Origin: Dyadobacter flavalbus
GTDB taxonomy: Bacteria; Bacteroidota; Bacteroidia; Cytophagales; Spirosomataceae
DNA: 64,000 nucleotides
Direction: 5' to 3'
Assembly: GCF_006149045.1 (NCBI RefSeq)
Contig: NZ_VBSN01000027.1
Coordinates: forward strand, 372,001 to 436,000
Shown here: positions 27,928-36,992 of the stretch, piece after piece
How positions within the stretch are numbered: position 1 is the first letter of the stretch
Layout of the letters: the number at the start of each line of letters is the position of its first letter
The notes under the pieces: model-generated
The model's database searches: none
The model's input: the letters and a program-made list of their open reading frames with translations, nothing else
Told to the model about the DNA's origin: nothing
Made by a program: the position numbers and the translations under genes

Positions 27928-28569
27928 GGCATTATGCTGTTTAACTGTCAATATGCATTGGTTCCACAATTTTTATGCCTTGAAAGCCTTTTTGCAGCCA
28001 TTTCAAATAACAAACTTTTCAAAAGGGCAAATTAACTGATGCTTCGGTGCCTTGCCGTAAACAGAAGCTGATCTGAACAGCCGTACCTGTATGAAAGCCG
28101 GCTTTTTTACATTATCCGGAGGAGAGAAAATTTTTCCGCAAATCAGAATTTTTTAATCCGTTATACCTCAGCTTCGTACCGGGCTCTTAATGTTGAAAAA
28201 ACCTGCCGCATACCGGTCACATGCCAAAAAGTAGACTTGGGATGTCAAAAATTACATTCGGGACAACTTGTGTTTTACAATGCCTGGCGCAAACATCAAA
28301 TTTGTATCACGCTGTTAAACGAGGCACTTCACTCACAGCAGGATAAACTAAATCTGTTAGCCATGAAATTGTATTCTATCCCAGAACTTCCGGCTTTCAT
28401 GCTGAGGAAAGTTGCATGTTGCTATAAAGAAAAATCCGGCATATTCCTGCGCTGAAACCAGCCATGCAAAACCTGAAAACAAAAATGAACGAAGGGTTGT
28501 AATGGCCATGCGCGTATAATTGCTTCCGTCAGCCCCGTGATAAATCCCAACCGAATTTTATATTCTGTA
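27928..28569. other. Divergent intergenic region
   Basis: About 640 bp between the leftward receiver gene and the rightward Reg_prop lipoprotein gene. A 72-codon frame at 28237-28455 is not convincing. TATAATTG near 28516-28523 is one mismatch from the TAnnTTTG box and could serve the lipoprotein gene, but this is weak. Confidence 0.35.
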
Positions 28570-29556
28570 ATGAAACGTTTACTAAGTGTGCTTTTACTGA
28601 TTACCGGAATGCTGGAAGGATGTAAAAACAATCCGGAAAAAATTACTTTCCAGTCTCCGGAACCGGAATGGGTTATCTACAATGCTGCCAATTCCAGGCT
28701 GCCCGACAATCAGGTTAACGCCATTGCCATTGATACAAAAGATGTTAAATGGATCGGAACAGCAAACGGACTTGCCCGGTTGGAAGGCACCGGCTGGACA
28801 TTGTACAATCCTGAGAATTCCGGCTTGCCATCAGCCGTTATACAGGCGCTGGCCGTGGAAGAAAACGGCGCGGTCTGGGCGGGAACAAACAAGGGGCTTG
28901 CAAGATTTGACGGAGCAAAATGGACGGTTTACAAAACAGATAACAGCGCGCTGGAAGCAAATGCCATCACAAGCATTGTGCATGACAGCAAACGCCATAT
29001 AACCTGGATCGGTACGGAGAAAAATCTGGCAAAATTCGACGGCAGCAAGTGGGAAAGCCTCGATCTCGCAGATAACATGATCATTTCTCTGGCCGTTGAC
29101 AAAAACGGGGCAATTTGGGCGGGTACTTTCAATCACTTTGCTTTTATCGGAGGAATCAGCAAGTACGATCAGGGGAAATGGACGGTTTCCCGGCTTGACC
29201 TTAAAGGCTATCCTTCCACTTTTCCGTTTGCTCTGGCAGTTGACAATCAGAATGCCGTGCTGGCCGTACTGGGCGGAACTTCTGTAAAAAGCGTGGTCCG
29301 CATCAGTGACGGTTACTGGCAGGAAGTGAGGCAGCCGGAAAAAGCAAGCGGTTTGAAAACCATCCTGCTGGAAGGCGATAAAATCTGGGTGGGAGGAAAC
29401 ACACTTGCACTGTTTGGCAATCCCGGCGCCGAATGCCTGACCGTACCCGAATCAGGTTCCAGTATCAGTGCAATGGCCCTTGACAGTAAAGGCAGAAAAT
29501 GGCTGGGTACCGTTTTCGGAGGAATTGCAGTTTATCAAACATCATTAAAACAATAA
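28570..29556 (+). CDS. Lipoprotein with two-component-regulator propeller (Reg_prop) repeats
   Basis: The product is 328 residues from ATG 28570, chosen because it directly precedes a lipoprotein signal (MKRLLSVLLLITGMLEGC); a GTG at 28537 is the only longer option. The mature protein is a beta-propeller of Reg_prop-like units with the recurring pattern W.iGT..GLArfDG..WtvY...NS.L (WIGTANGLARLEG, WAGTNKGLARFDG, WIGTEKNLAKFDG, WAGTFNHF, WLGTVFGGIAVY). In Bacteroidota such propellers usually form the sensor half of hybrid two-component systems that bind glycan fragments. Here the propeller is a free lipoprotein, and the LytTR gene starts 12 bp later. The two are probably co-transcribed. Confidence 0.88.
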   Translation: MKRLLSVLLLITGMLEGCKNNPEKITFQSPEPEWVIYNAANSRLPDNQVNAIAIDTKDVKWIGTANGLARLEGTGWTLYNPENSGLPSAVIQALAVEENGAVWAGTNKGLARFDGAKWTVYKTDNSALEANAITSIVHDSKRHITWIGTEKNLAKFDGSKWESLDLADNMIISLAVDKNGAIWAGTFNHFAFIGGISKYDQGKWTVSRLDLKGYPSTFPFALAVDNQNAVLAVLGGTSVKSVVRISDGYWQEVRQPEKASGLKTILLEGDKIWVGGNTLALFGNPGAECLTVPESGSSISAMALDSKGRKWLGTVFGGIAVYQTSLKQ

Positions 29557-29568
29557 ATTATAACAGCC

Positions 29569-29961
29569 ATGAAAACAACAGTAATGAATCCATTTTCAAG
29601 AGTAATTACACTTGCAGGCAGCAACACCGCCAACCTGGTGCCAGTATATACCCCGGGCAAAGTGCTCTGGCTGGCGGCTCACGAAATAACGCATCTTCAG
29701 GGTGAAGGAAATTATACTTACATCCATACGCGCCAGGGCAAGAGGCATATAGTTTCCAAAACGCTGAAAAATGTTCAGGAAATATTGTGTGCGGACTTTT
29801 TACGGGTGCATAAATCTTACGTGATTAACCCGGAATACATAACAGCCCGCCTGGATGCAGATATGCTGCTGATGAGCTGCGGACATAAAGTTCCTATTGC
29901 AAGAAGAAGAATCAGAGAAGTTCAGGAACGGATATCCATTGGTTATCTGGCCGTAGGATAG
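29569..29961 (+). CDS. LytTR-type DNA-binding protein without receiver domain
   Basis: The 130-residue product is almost entirely a LytTR DNA-binding domain (residues about 30-120): ITHLQGEGNYTYIHTRQGK, KTLKNVQEIL, FLRVHKSYVINPEYI and HKVPIARRRI. The usual N-terminal receiver is absent; the first 30 residues are unstructured-looking. It follows the Reg_prop lipoprotein by 12 bp and is closed by two hairpins. With no phosphorylation site it must be controlled by its abundance, by oligomerisation or by a partner protein. A related free LytTR class is common in Bacteroidota. Confidence 0.92.
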   Translation: MKTTVMNPFSRVITLAGSNTANLVPVYTPGKVLWLAAHEITHLQGEGNYTYIHTRQGKRHIVSKTLKNVQEILCADFLRVHKSYVINPEYITARLDADMLLMSCGHKVPIARRRIREVQERISIGYLAVG

Positions 29962-29987
29962 AATTTCCTGCCGGAACCCGAATAAAT

Positions 29988-30026
29988 AAAATGACCAGGA
30001 ACAACTATTTCGTTTCTGGTCATTTT
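29988..30026 (+). terminator. Terminator of the Reg_prop/LytTR unit
   Basis: AAAATGACCAG-type arms (29988-29998 with 30016-30026) pair over about 11 bp around a 17-nt loop, ending in TTTTGATT, 26 bp after the stop codon. Confidence 0.75.
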
Positions 30027-30030
30027 GATT

Positions 30031-30054
30031 GTCCGGGCATTTTTCCCGGACTTT
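30031..30054 (+). terminator. Second hairpin after the LytTR gene
   Basis: GTCCGGG (30031-30037) pairs with CCCGGAC (30045-30051) and is followed only by TTTG. It may back up the first terminator or serve the convergent small gene. Confidence 0.5.
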
Positions 30055-30117
30055 GATGCGTTTGCTGCTGATGAAATTTGTTTTTCTGACGGTAAGTCAA
30101 AGTAATGGTTCAAAAGA

Positions 30118-30378
30118 TTAATTGTTCAGTCCTCTTCCTGTTTTGTGCTGAAGTTCGTCAATGCGCTTGGATGCATTGGCTTTACTGAGGTTTTCATCAA
30201 ATTCAACACCCGCTTCGTCAGAAAGTGTTTTAAGATACGACTTCTGAGCACCAGTCATAGGCTCGTCGCCCGTAGTCCATTCGTCCGGATCTTTAACTGT
30301 ATTGGAACCTTGTATATCCTGGTTTTTGTTTGCAGAATCTCCCTTCTCATCAAACAATTCTTCATTTTTATTACTCAT
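30118..30378 (-). CDS. DUF3072-type small protein
   Basis: The 86-residue, acidic and hydrophilic product matches the DUF3072 pattern: DPDEWTTGDEPMTGAQKSYL, then LSDEAGVEFDENLSKANAS and KRIDELQHKTGRGL at the C-terminus. There is no signal peptide or membrane segment. The family has no established function. It stands alone, convergent with the LytTR unit and divergent from the histidine kinase. Confidence 0.85.
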   Translation of the reverse strand: MSNKNEELFDEKGDSANKNQDIQGSNTVKDPDEWTTGDEPMTGAQKSYLKTLSDEAGVEFDENLSKANASKRIDELQHKTGRGLNN

Positions 30379-30531
30379 TTATTATAAACACCAGGATGGA
30401 AATGATTGTTCCTGTTATTCTGGTCTAAAAATTGTAAGATTCCCCGGATTAAAATAATTGGTTCTGGATTAGGTATAAATTCGCCTAAAGATTCAAAATA
30501 AGTGTATATTGAATATGGAAGCCGAACAACC

Positions 30532-33276
30532 ATGACAACCGTGAACGAGGAAGTTAAAAAAAACGGGATTTTTGATCTGATACCGCCGTCTGTTGATCAG
30601 GGTCATATCATATGCAAAGTTTTGTATAATGAAAATGATGATGCCTGTGATCTCCGTTTTCTGGATTTTTATGCAGTGCCCGAATCGGAAAGCGCCGACG
30701 CGGTACCGGAAATAGTTGGAAAGACAGTCCGTGAACTTTATCCCGAAACGGCATCCTGCTGGATTGAGAAAGCAGATCATGCAAGCCGCACAAAACAGCA
30801 GACGTATATAGAGTATTATACCAATGCCTTAAAGCACTGGTTTGATGTTTACTTCCTTTTTACCGGAAGCAAAGATGAAGATCATGTTTCGGTTATTTTC
30901 AGGAATGTAACCGGACAAAAGCAAAATGAAGCGGTGAATGCTTTTTTGCTGGAAGTTCAGGACAGCATGGCAGGGCAGGATACAGCAGAGAAAATCGCGC
31001 ACACGGCAGGGGAGAAAATCGGCTCGTTTCTGGATGTTGCATTTTGCCAGTTTTTACATATAGAATATACCCTTGCAGAATGGGAGCTTCTTTATCAATG
31101 GCATACAGAAGACGGACAGGTAAATCACGAAATCATATCCATGCCGTACTGGCGGGACGAAGCATTCAGGCATGCGGCACGCGCCGGCAAAAGTATTGTA
31201 TTCCCAAAGCAGGGCAACGAGCCGGAAAAGGCTGAAAGTGCAGACACAGCCGGAAAGGAGTTATCTTATGTAGCTGTTCCGTTTCACCGCAATGATGCGC
31301 TGACATTCGTTCTGATCGTCGGAAATCCGGGCCTTCGGAACTGGCAGCCTTTTGAAATAAAACTGATTGAAGAGTCGTCTGCCCGGGTTTTCCCGCACCT
31401 CGAACGTGCGTTGGAAAAAACGGCTATGAAAGAAAAGGAAGCACTTACGCAAATTGTAGTTGACACTACAGAACTTGCAACATGGGAATGGAACCTGATT
31501 GTAGATGAAATAAACTGGAACAAGCAGCATTTTGAACTTCTGGGCATGGAACCGAAGGATGAACGGGTCAAATCGGAGGCTTTTCTGAACCATATTTATC
31601 CAGACGACAAGGAATTCGTTACCGCAGAGCTGGCAAAGTCGGTTCACGAAAATCTACCTTTCAGTGCAGAGTTCCGTATTGTCCGCGACGATAATATCAT
31701 CAGGTGGATGAGTGGCTACGGCCGGGTTACGCAGCAAAAAAACGGGGTTACAACGCATATGAGCGGCGTAATGCTGGATATTACCGAGCGTAAACAGACT
31801 GAAATAACACTGCGCAACAGCGAGGAAAGGCTGCGGAAGCTTATCAATGATGTTAAGGATTATGCTTTGTTCATGATCAGCACAGATGGTATAATCATCG
31901 AATGGTCGCCAGGTGCGGAAAAGATCAAGGGGTACACGGACGAGGAAATTATCGGAAAGCATTTCTCCATCTTTTATACACCGGAAGAAATAGCTGACAG
32001 TCAGCCTGAAAAAGAGCTGGCAAAGGCTATGGCCGAAGGACATGCTGAAACGGAGGGCGTGCGCGTGCGTAAAAGCGGAGAACGTTTTCTGGCGAGTGAA
32101 GTGGTGACGGCTGTTTATAATATCAACGGCAAGCTGACCGGCTTCAGTAAAATAGCCCGCGATATTGGAAAGCACAGGCAAGTACACCGGTTGCCAAAAC
32201 AGCCTGCGGAACAATTTAGAAGTGTAGTTAACAGCATATCGGAATATGCCATCATTATTTACGATACCGGCAATTACATAACCGACTGGAATCCCGGCGC
32301 CCAGATTATGTTCGGCTTCACTCCCGAAGAAGCAATCGGGCAGTTTGCAGATATTATTTATACAGATGAAGATAAAGCAGCAGGCATTCCGGAAAAGGAA
32401 ATTCTTGCTGTCCGGAAGGAAGGACGTGCGGTTGACGAGCGTTATCATGTGCGTAAAGACCAATCGCAGCTGTATGTTTCCGGCATCATGTCGCCGCTGT
32501 ACAATAAGGACGGAAAGCTGGCCGGGTATGTGAAAGTCGCACGTGACCTGACGGAGCGTAAAAAAATGGAACAGACCCTTAAAGATGCAGACCGCCGGAA
32601 AGATGAATTTATGGCCATGCTGGGACACGAACTGCGCAATCCGCTGGCACCGATCCGGAATATACTTCAGATCCTGAAACTGACCCACCAGAACGACGAA
32701 GCGCTGAATTCTTCTGTTGATATGATGATGCGGCAGGTGGATCACATTGTTCATCTGGTAAATGACCTGCTGGACATGAGCCGTATCAACAATGGAAAAA
32801 TAAATTTTCGTCCCGAACGCACCGACCTGGTTTCGGTTACAAAACGTGCAATAGAGATGGCCAGGCCAATGTTTCAGGCCGGAAACAGGGTTTTAACAGT
32901 TCATTTGCCTGAAGAATCTATTTACATTGACGGAGATATTACACGTATTATTCAGATTATTAATAATTTGCTGAGCAATGGCGTTAAATATACTTTGGCA
33001 GAAGGCCGGGTAATACTTACTTTGGAGCGTGTAGAAGATGAAGCCGTGCTGAGTGTAAAGGACAATGGCGTAGGAATTGCCAGAGAGCATCAGAATGAAG
33101 TTTTTGAAACCTTTGTTCAGATCAATGCAACAATTGACCGATCCATGGGCGGCCTCGGACTTGGGCTTTCTATGGTCAAGCAGCTGGTCGGGCTGCATGG
33201 CGGATCTGTAAAAGTGATTAGCGCCGGGCTTGGTACAGGAAGTGAATTCATAGTAAAATTTCCTGTAATAGATTAA
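30532..33276 (+). CDS. Multi-PAS/GAF sensor histidine kinase, soluble
   Basis: The product is about 914 residues from ATG 30532 (a GTG at 30502 is less likely). In order: an N-terminal PAS-like region (about 20-120), a GAF-like region (about 130-290), then three PAS/PAC units (LATWEWNLIVDEINW; DYALFMISTDGIIIEWSPGAEKIKGY; EYAIIIYDTGNYITDWNPGAQIMFG), a HisKA domain with phospho-acceptor histidine in MLGHELRNPLAP, and an HATPase domain with N, G1 and G2 boxes (NLLSNGVKYT, VKDNGVGI, GGLGLGLSMVK). No transmembrane segment is seen, so it senses a cytoplasmic signal, possibly light, redox or a small ligand. The receiver gene 18 bp downstream is its likely partner. Confidence 0.95.
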   Translation: MTTVNEEVKKNGIFDLIPPSVDQGHIICKVLYNENDDACDLRFLDFYAVPESESADAVPEIVGKTVRELYPETASCWIEKADHASRTKQQTYIEYYTNALKHWFDVYFLFTGSKDEDHVSVIFRNVTGQKQNEAVNAFLLEVQDSMAGQDTAEKIAHTAGEKIGSFLDVAFCQFLHIEYTLAEWELLYQWHTEDGQVNHEIISMPYWRDEAFRHAARAGKSIVFPKQGNEPEKAESADTAGKELSYVAVPFHRNDALTFVLIVGNPGLRNWQPFEIKLIEESSARVFPHLERALEKTAMKEKEALTQIVVDTTELATWEWNLIVDEINWNKQHFELLGMEPKDERVKSEAFLNHIYPDDKEFVTAELAKSVHENLPFSAEFRIVRDDNIIRWMSGYGRVTQQKNGVTTHMSGVMLDITERKQTEITLRNSEERLRKLINDVKDYALFMISTDGIIIEWSPGAEKIKGYTDEEIIGKHFSIFYTPEEIADSQPEKELAKAMAEGHAETEGVRVRKSGERFLASEVVTAVYNINGKLTGFSKIARDIGKHRQVHRLPKQPAEQFRSVVNSISEYAIIIYDTGNYITDWNPGAQIMFGFTPEEAIGQFADIIYTDEDKAAGIPEKEILAVRKEGRAVDERYHVRKDQSQLYVSGIMSPLYNKDGKLAGYVKVARDLTERKKMEQTLKDADRRKDEFMAMLGHELRNPLAPIRNILQILKLTHQNDEALNSSVDMMMRQVDHIVHLVNDLLDMSRINNGKINFRPERTDLVSVTKRAIEMARPMFQAGNRVLTVHLPEESIYIDGDITRIIQIINNLLSNGVKYTLAEGRVILTLERVEDEAVLSVKDNGVGIAREHQNEVFETFVQINATIDRSMGGLGLGLSMVKQLVGLHGGSVKVISAGLGTGSEFIVKFPVID

Positions 33277-33294
33277 TAATTAACCAACATACAA

Positions 33295-33699
33295 ATGTCA
33301 ACTCCACAGATAAAAGAAAAGGACGAGCGCCGGCGCATACTGGTTATTGATGATAATCATGATGCTGCCGATACCTTGGCCATGATGCTTCAACTCACAG
33401 GCAATGAAGTAAAAACCTGTTACAACGGACTGGACGGCGTGGCAGCTGCCGAAAGTTTTCAACCGGTAGCCGTTATGCTGGACATCGGAATGCCGGATGT
33501 CAACGGATACGAAACCTGCCGGATGATCCGGGAAAAGGAATGGGGAAAATCGATCGTTATCATCGCACTGACCGGCTACGGGCAACAGGATGACATTCAG
33601 AAAAGCAAGGAATCCGGGTTCAATGCACACCTGGTGAAACCCCTGCATTTGCCTGATCTTACAAAACTTCTCGATATACTGCTGCCAAAAGCGGAATAG
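33295..33699 (+). CDS. Response regulator receiver domain, partner of the upstream kinase
   Basis: The 134-residue product is a receiver domain alone: IDDNHDAADTL, phospho-acceptor aspartate in VMLDIGMPDVNGYE, switch threonine in ALTGYG and lysine in HLVKPLHL. It lies 18 bp after the multi-PAS histidine kinase and is surely co-transcribed with it. PAS-kinase plus CheY-like receiver pairs of this type are common. With no output domain, the receiver must act on another protein. Confidence 0.94.
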   Translation: MSTPQIKEKDERRRILVIDDNHDAADTLAMMLQLTGNEVKTCYNGLDGVAAAESFQPVAVMLDIGMPDVNGYETCRMIREKEWGKSIVIIALTGYGQQDDIQKSKESGFNAHLVKPLHLPDLTKLLDILLPKAE

Positions 33700-33945
33700 C
33701 CTTACTTCACGCTATCAAAAACGGATACCTTGCCTGAAACAAACCGGAAATTTCATTTTCGACAAGATCGTAAATGCCGGCTTGTAAAGGCTTGCCGTTA
33801 TTCCGTTTTTTGCAAAATTTGATTTATTGGTTAATAAATAGAAGTTAGCAAACATCCTCGGAAAGTTTTGTTTCAAATTTACAGCAGTCCTGGGAAGTTG
33901 ATTATATTTAAAATAATCTATTGTTTATTTCCTAAAACTCAAAAT

Positions 33946-35562
33946 ATGAAACTGGTATTTTCCCTGATTGTTTCTTTTTACCTGATGACTGTTCAGGCGC
34001 TTTTCCCTGAATATAACAAGAAAGCTGCTCCGCCCGTACAAGCAGGCAGGCAAACGAACAAGCAACCACAAACAAAGGAACTTCCGAGAATTGCCATCGC
34101 CGGACTGGGCATAGAATCCAGTACATTTTCGCCTGCACTCACCAATGAAGAGGCTTTTCATGCAAAGTACGGAGCTGAAATATTTACTTCGTACCCTTTT
34201 TTAACAGCCGATTCGCTGGACCGGAAACGAGCCAACTGGCTTCCTGCGCTGGTCGGGAAATCATTGCCGGGCGGTGCAGTTACAAGAGAAGCTTACGAAT
34301 CGCTTGTAAAACAGACGCTTGATCTGCTTAAAAGGAATGGTCCTTATGACGGTCTTTTCTTTGATATTCACGGGGCCATGAGCGTTGTGGGCCTTGATGA
34401 TCCCGAGGGCGATCTGATCGTAAGAATCCGGGAAGTTGTCGGTAAAAAGACGGTTATTTCAACTTCCATGGATTTGCACGGAAATGTTTCATGGCGGCTG
34501 GCACAAAATACGGATCTGATCACCTGTTACCGCATGGCGCCGCACGAAGATGCCATGCAGTCGAAGAAACGTGCTGTTGAAAATCTGTTGGCCAGAATCG
34601 AAAGCGGAAAGGGCAAGCCTGCATACAAAGCCTGGATTCCGGTTCCGATATTGCTGCCGGGTGAAAAAACAAGTACAAGAATTGAACCTGGAAAAAGCCT
34701 TTACGCGAAAGTTGCGCCTGCATCGGTACAGCCGGGAATTGTGGATGCGGCAATCTGGATCGGTTATGCATGGGCCGATGAACCCCGCAATCATGCCGTA
34801 GTAATGGTGACCGGTGATGACAAGGAGAAAGTAACCAGCACGGCTGAACAGCTTGCATCAAGTTTCTGGAAAGTACGTTCGGAATTCGGGTTTGTGGCGC
34901 CTACGGGCACGCTGCAGGAAAGTCTTGACAAGGCCATTGCCAGCCATAAACACCCGTTTTTCATCAGTGACTCAGGCGATAACCCGACTGCCGGAGGCGC
35001 AGGCGACGTGACCTGGACGTTAAAGGAAATTCTTGCACGGCCTGAATTCAAAGCAGAAAACGGGCCTTCTTTGATATATGCTTCCATTCCCGGGCCGGAG
35101 TTTGTAAAAAGCGCCATTGCTGCCGGGGTAGGAGGAAAGGTGGACGCCTATGCAGGTGCGAAAGTGGATGCACGGTTTGCTCCGCCGATCAGACTTGCGG
35201 GCATTGTGGAATCCATTGAACACGGCGACAAAAATGCAGAGACCGAAGTAGTTGTGAAAGTCGGGAGCGTGCATGTGATTGTAACGCAAAAACGCAAGCC
35301 TTATCATAAAGAAAACGACTTTACAAGACTGGGCCTCAATCCCCGGAAATCAGATATTGTTGTGGTCAAAATCGGTTACCTTGAACCCGAACTTTATGCC
35401 ATGCGGGCAGACTGGATACTGGCGCTTACGCCCGGCGGTGTAGATCAGAATCTGGAAAGACTGCCGTATAAAAGGATCAAAATGCCGATGTTCCCGTTCA
35501 GCAAAAACATGGCCGATCCGGATCTTTCAGCCAAAATCGTTCCTTCGTCGGATGGTATATAA
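33946..35562 (+). CDS. Exported M81-family (MlrC-like) metallopeptidase
   Basis: The product is about 538 residues from ATG 33946, which opens a signal peptide (MKLVFSLIVSFYLMTVQALF); the longer frame from 33868 adds implausible sequence. The N-terminal domain has M81 blocks IAGLGIESSTFSP, GLFFDIHGAM, STSMDLHGNVS and TCYRMAPHEDAM, including the presumed zinc-binding histidines and acids. The C-terminal MlrC_C domain has FISDSGDNPTAGGAGDVT and ends with PGGVDQNL. The family is named for MlrC of microcystin-degrading bacteria, but most homologues have unknown substrates. No mlrA-like gene is nearby. An export signal suggests a periplasmic role. It stands alone. Confidence 0.93.
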   Translation: MKLVFSLIVSFYLMTVQALFPEYNKKAAPPVQAGRQTNKQPQTKELPRIAIAGLGIESSTFSPALTNEEAFHAKYGAEIFTSYPFLTADSLDRKRANWLPALVGKSLPGGAVTREAYESLVKQTLDLLKRNGPYDGLFFDIHGAMSVVGLDDPEGDLIVRIREVVGKKTVISTSMDLHGNVSWRLAQNTDLITCYRMAPHEDAMQSKKRAVENLLARIESGKGKPAYKAWIPVPILLPGEKTSTRIEPGKSLYAKVAPASVQPGIVDAAIWIGYAWADEPRNHAVVMVTGDDKEKVTSTAEQLASSFWKVRSEFGFVAPTGTLQESLDKAIASHKHPFFISDSGDNPTAGGAGDVTWTLKEILARPEFKAENGPSLIYASIPGPEFVKSAIAAGVGGKVDAYAGAKVDARFAPPIRLAGIVESIEHGDKNAETEVVVKVGSVHVIVTQKRKPYHKENDFTRLGLNPRKSDIVVVKIGYLEPELYAMRADWILALTPGGVDQNLERLPYKRIKMPMFPFSKNMADPDLSAKIVPSSDGI

Positions 35563-35580
35563 GTTTGATGAGTGCAAGTA

Positions 35581-35623
35581 GCTGTTGGCTTCTGGCTGTT
35601 AGCTTCTGGCTTTTAGCTTTTAC
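35581..35623. repeat. Tandem 14-bp repeat, three copies
   Basis: GCTGTTGGCTTCTG, GCTGTTAGCTTCTG and GCTTTTAGCTTTTAC follow one another directly. A degenerate relative lies at 16404-16452. Both lie in short gaps after plus-strand genes. Confidence 0.75.
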
Positions 35624-35647
35624 TTGTTCAACTTGAATTGAACAGCT

Positions 35648-35704
35648 AAAAAAAGACCAGCTGTAAAACATTGGATTTAGATCCTTTGTTTTACAGCTGG
35701 TCTT
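35648..35704 (-). terminator. Long hairpin terminator of the PRC-barrel/OmpA genes
   Basis: An 18-bp perfect stem (arms 35653-35670 and 35687-35704, beginning AAGACCAGCTG) is followed on the minus strand by a run of seven T. It lies 23 bp past the PRC-barrel stop codon. Confidence 0.9.
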
Positions 35705-35726
35705 CTGCTTTGTATATTATTAAAAC

Positions 35727-36230
35727 TTACTGATTCGTATTCCAGCGATTGCCGTAAAAGCGTTTCTGATTAAAATGCTCATGCTCGTAAAATCCTTCCG
35801 GATGGCTTTCGTAAGAAGTGGCGCCTGCTGCTACTGCCGCTGCCAGCCCTGAAAAAGTATTCCGGATAGCAGACTCGGTTGCCGGTGTTATGTTTCCTTT
35901 TTCGTATTCAGGCAATCTGTAAACCTGTCTGGAAGCCAGCTCGGCAATAATTACTTCGTCGTCACTTTCATGCAGCGTTGCCAGTCCGATTGGTAACAGG
36001 ACGTTCTTCGAGCTGGAGTTCACCTCGTTTGCATCCAAATCCATAACGATATACAACACCTTGCGGGATACTTTATCAAAAATCAGTTCCTGTACTTCTC
36101 CGATTTTATTGCCCGATACATCTTTGACTTTCCAGCCTTTGATATTGGGTTGTCCGTCTGCTATCTCGAAATCACTTCCGCCCAGTTCTTCAAGGCGGTT
36201 GTTATCTGTTGAATTTTCATTGATGGCCAT
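35727..36230 (-). CDS. PRC-barrel domain protein
   Basis: The product is about 167 residues from ATG 36230; the longer frame from 36257 adds nine unlikely residues. Residues about 30-100 are a PRC-barrel: IKGWKVKDVSGNKIGEVQEL and RKVLYIVMDLDA. The C-terminal part (TPATESAIRNTFSGL, then a histidine- and tyrosine-rich tail) is less typical. PRC-barrel proteins occur in photosynthetic, RNA-processing and envelope stress contexts. Here it follows an OmpA-like gene by 51 bp and a YsnF-like gene is upstream, a grouping that suggests a general or envelope stress response. Confidence 0.88.
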   Translation of the reverse strand: MAINENSTDNNRLEELGGSDFEIADGQPNIKGWKVKDVSGNKIGEVQELIFDKVSRKVLYIVMDLDANEVNSSSKNVLLPIGLATLHESDDEVIIAELASRQVYRLPEYEKGNITPATESAIRNTFSGLAAAVAAGATSYESHPEGFYEHEHFNQKRFYGNRWNTNQ

Positions 36231-36281
36231 TGTTGTTTCATTTAAGGTTTTAACCACTTTCTGCTAAGTCAAAATGCGGTT

Positions 36282-36902
36282 TTACTTTTGTTTCATCACT
36301 ACAATTTCAACCCTGCGGTTCATTTGTCTTCCTTCCGCAGTTGAATTGGATGCAACCGGGTCATTCTGCCCTTTGGATTCAACAGAAATCTTGTCGTTGG
36401 AAATGCCGGCATTTTTTATCAGCCAATCTTTAACCGATTCTGCGCGCTGCTTGCCAAGTTCGGCATTATGGCCTGCTGAACCGGTTGAATCTGTATTTCC
36501 GTAAACAGCTACCGAACCTCCGGTAAAACGCTTCTTGAGGGAAGCCGATATTTGCTGAAGCTGTTTTTCAGCACCGGACTGAATGTTGGAATCATCCGTT
36601 GCAAACAGTACATTTTCACCCAATCCGTAAATGGTGTAATTATCGTTTCCTCTTACTGTAATGCTTGTATCCGTTATTTCTTCATAAGATGCATTCGGGG
36701 CATTAAAGTCGATATTGCCCCAGTCAGGAACGGTCACCGCTTCAATTTTTGCAGAACTGTCTTCTGTTACAACTTCTGTTTCAGCTACATCATCTTTGCC
36801 GCAGCTTCGGAACAGGAAAATAAGAGCGAGGATAACAAGTGCAAGAATAAGCCATATCCACCATGGCGATTGTTTTTTAGGTTGTACGTCGAGTTCGGCC
36901 AT
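36282..36902 (-). CDS. OmpA-family protein with N-terminal transmembrane anchor
   Basis: The 206-residue product has a single strongly hydrophobic helix near residues 14-31 (WWIWLILALVILALIFLF) followed by RSCGKD, so it is tethered to the inner membrane. The C-terminal 110 residues form an OmpA/MotB peptidoglycan-binding domain: NVLFATDDSNIQSGAE, VAVYGNTDSTGSAGHNAELG, KQRAESVKDWL, KGQNDPVASNSTAEGRQMNRRVEI. It likely links the inner membrane to peptidoglycan. It is upstream of the PRC-barrel gene and probably in the same transcript; a terminator separates it from the YsnF-like gene. Confidence 0.93.
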   Translation of the reverse strand: MAELDVQPKKQSPWWIWLILALVILALIFLFRSCGKDDVAETEVVTEDSSAKIEAVTVPDWGNIDFNAPNASYEEITDTSITVRGNDNYTIYGLGENVLFATDDSNIQSGAEKQLQQISASLKKRFTGGSVAVYGNTDSTGSAGHNAELGKQRAESVKDWLIKNAGISNDKISVESKGQNDPVASNSTAEGRQMNRRVEIVVMKQK

Positions 36903-36932
36903 AACTATTTTAAAAACGGTTGTTATAAATTA

Positions 36933-36967
36933 AAAATAAAGGCTTCAGCTTCTGCTGAAGCCTTTAT
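36933..36967 (-). terminator. Terminator of the YsnF-like gene
   Basis: ATAAAGGCTTCAG and CTGAAGCCTTTAT pair over 13 bp around a short loop and are followed on the minus strand by TTTTTA. It lies just after the stop of the gene ending at 36993. Confidence 0.85.
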
Positions 36968-36992
36968 CACTGACTTCTGAAATGAAATTGAA

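Noticed and set aside
28237-28455. 72-codon plus-strand frame before the Reg_prop gene
   Set aside because: Short, with no recognisable features, in a divergent promoter region.
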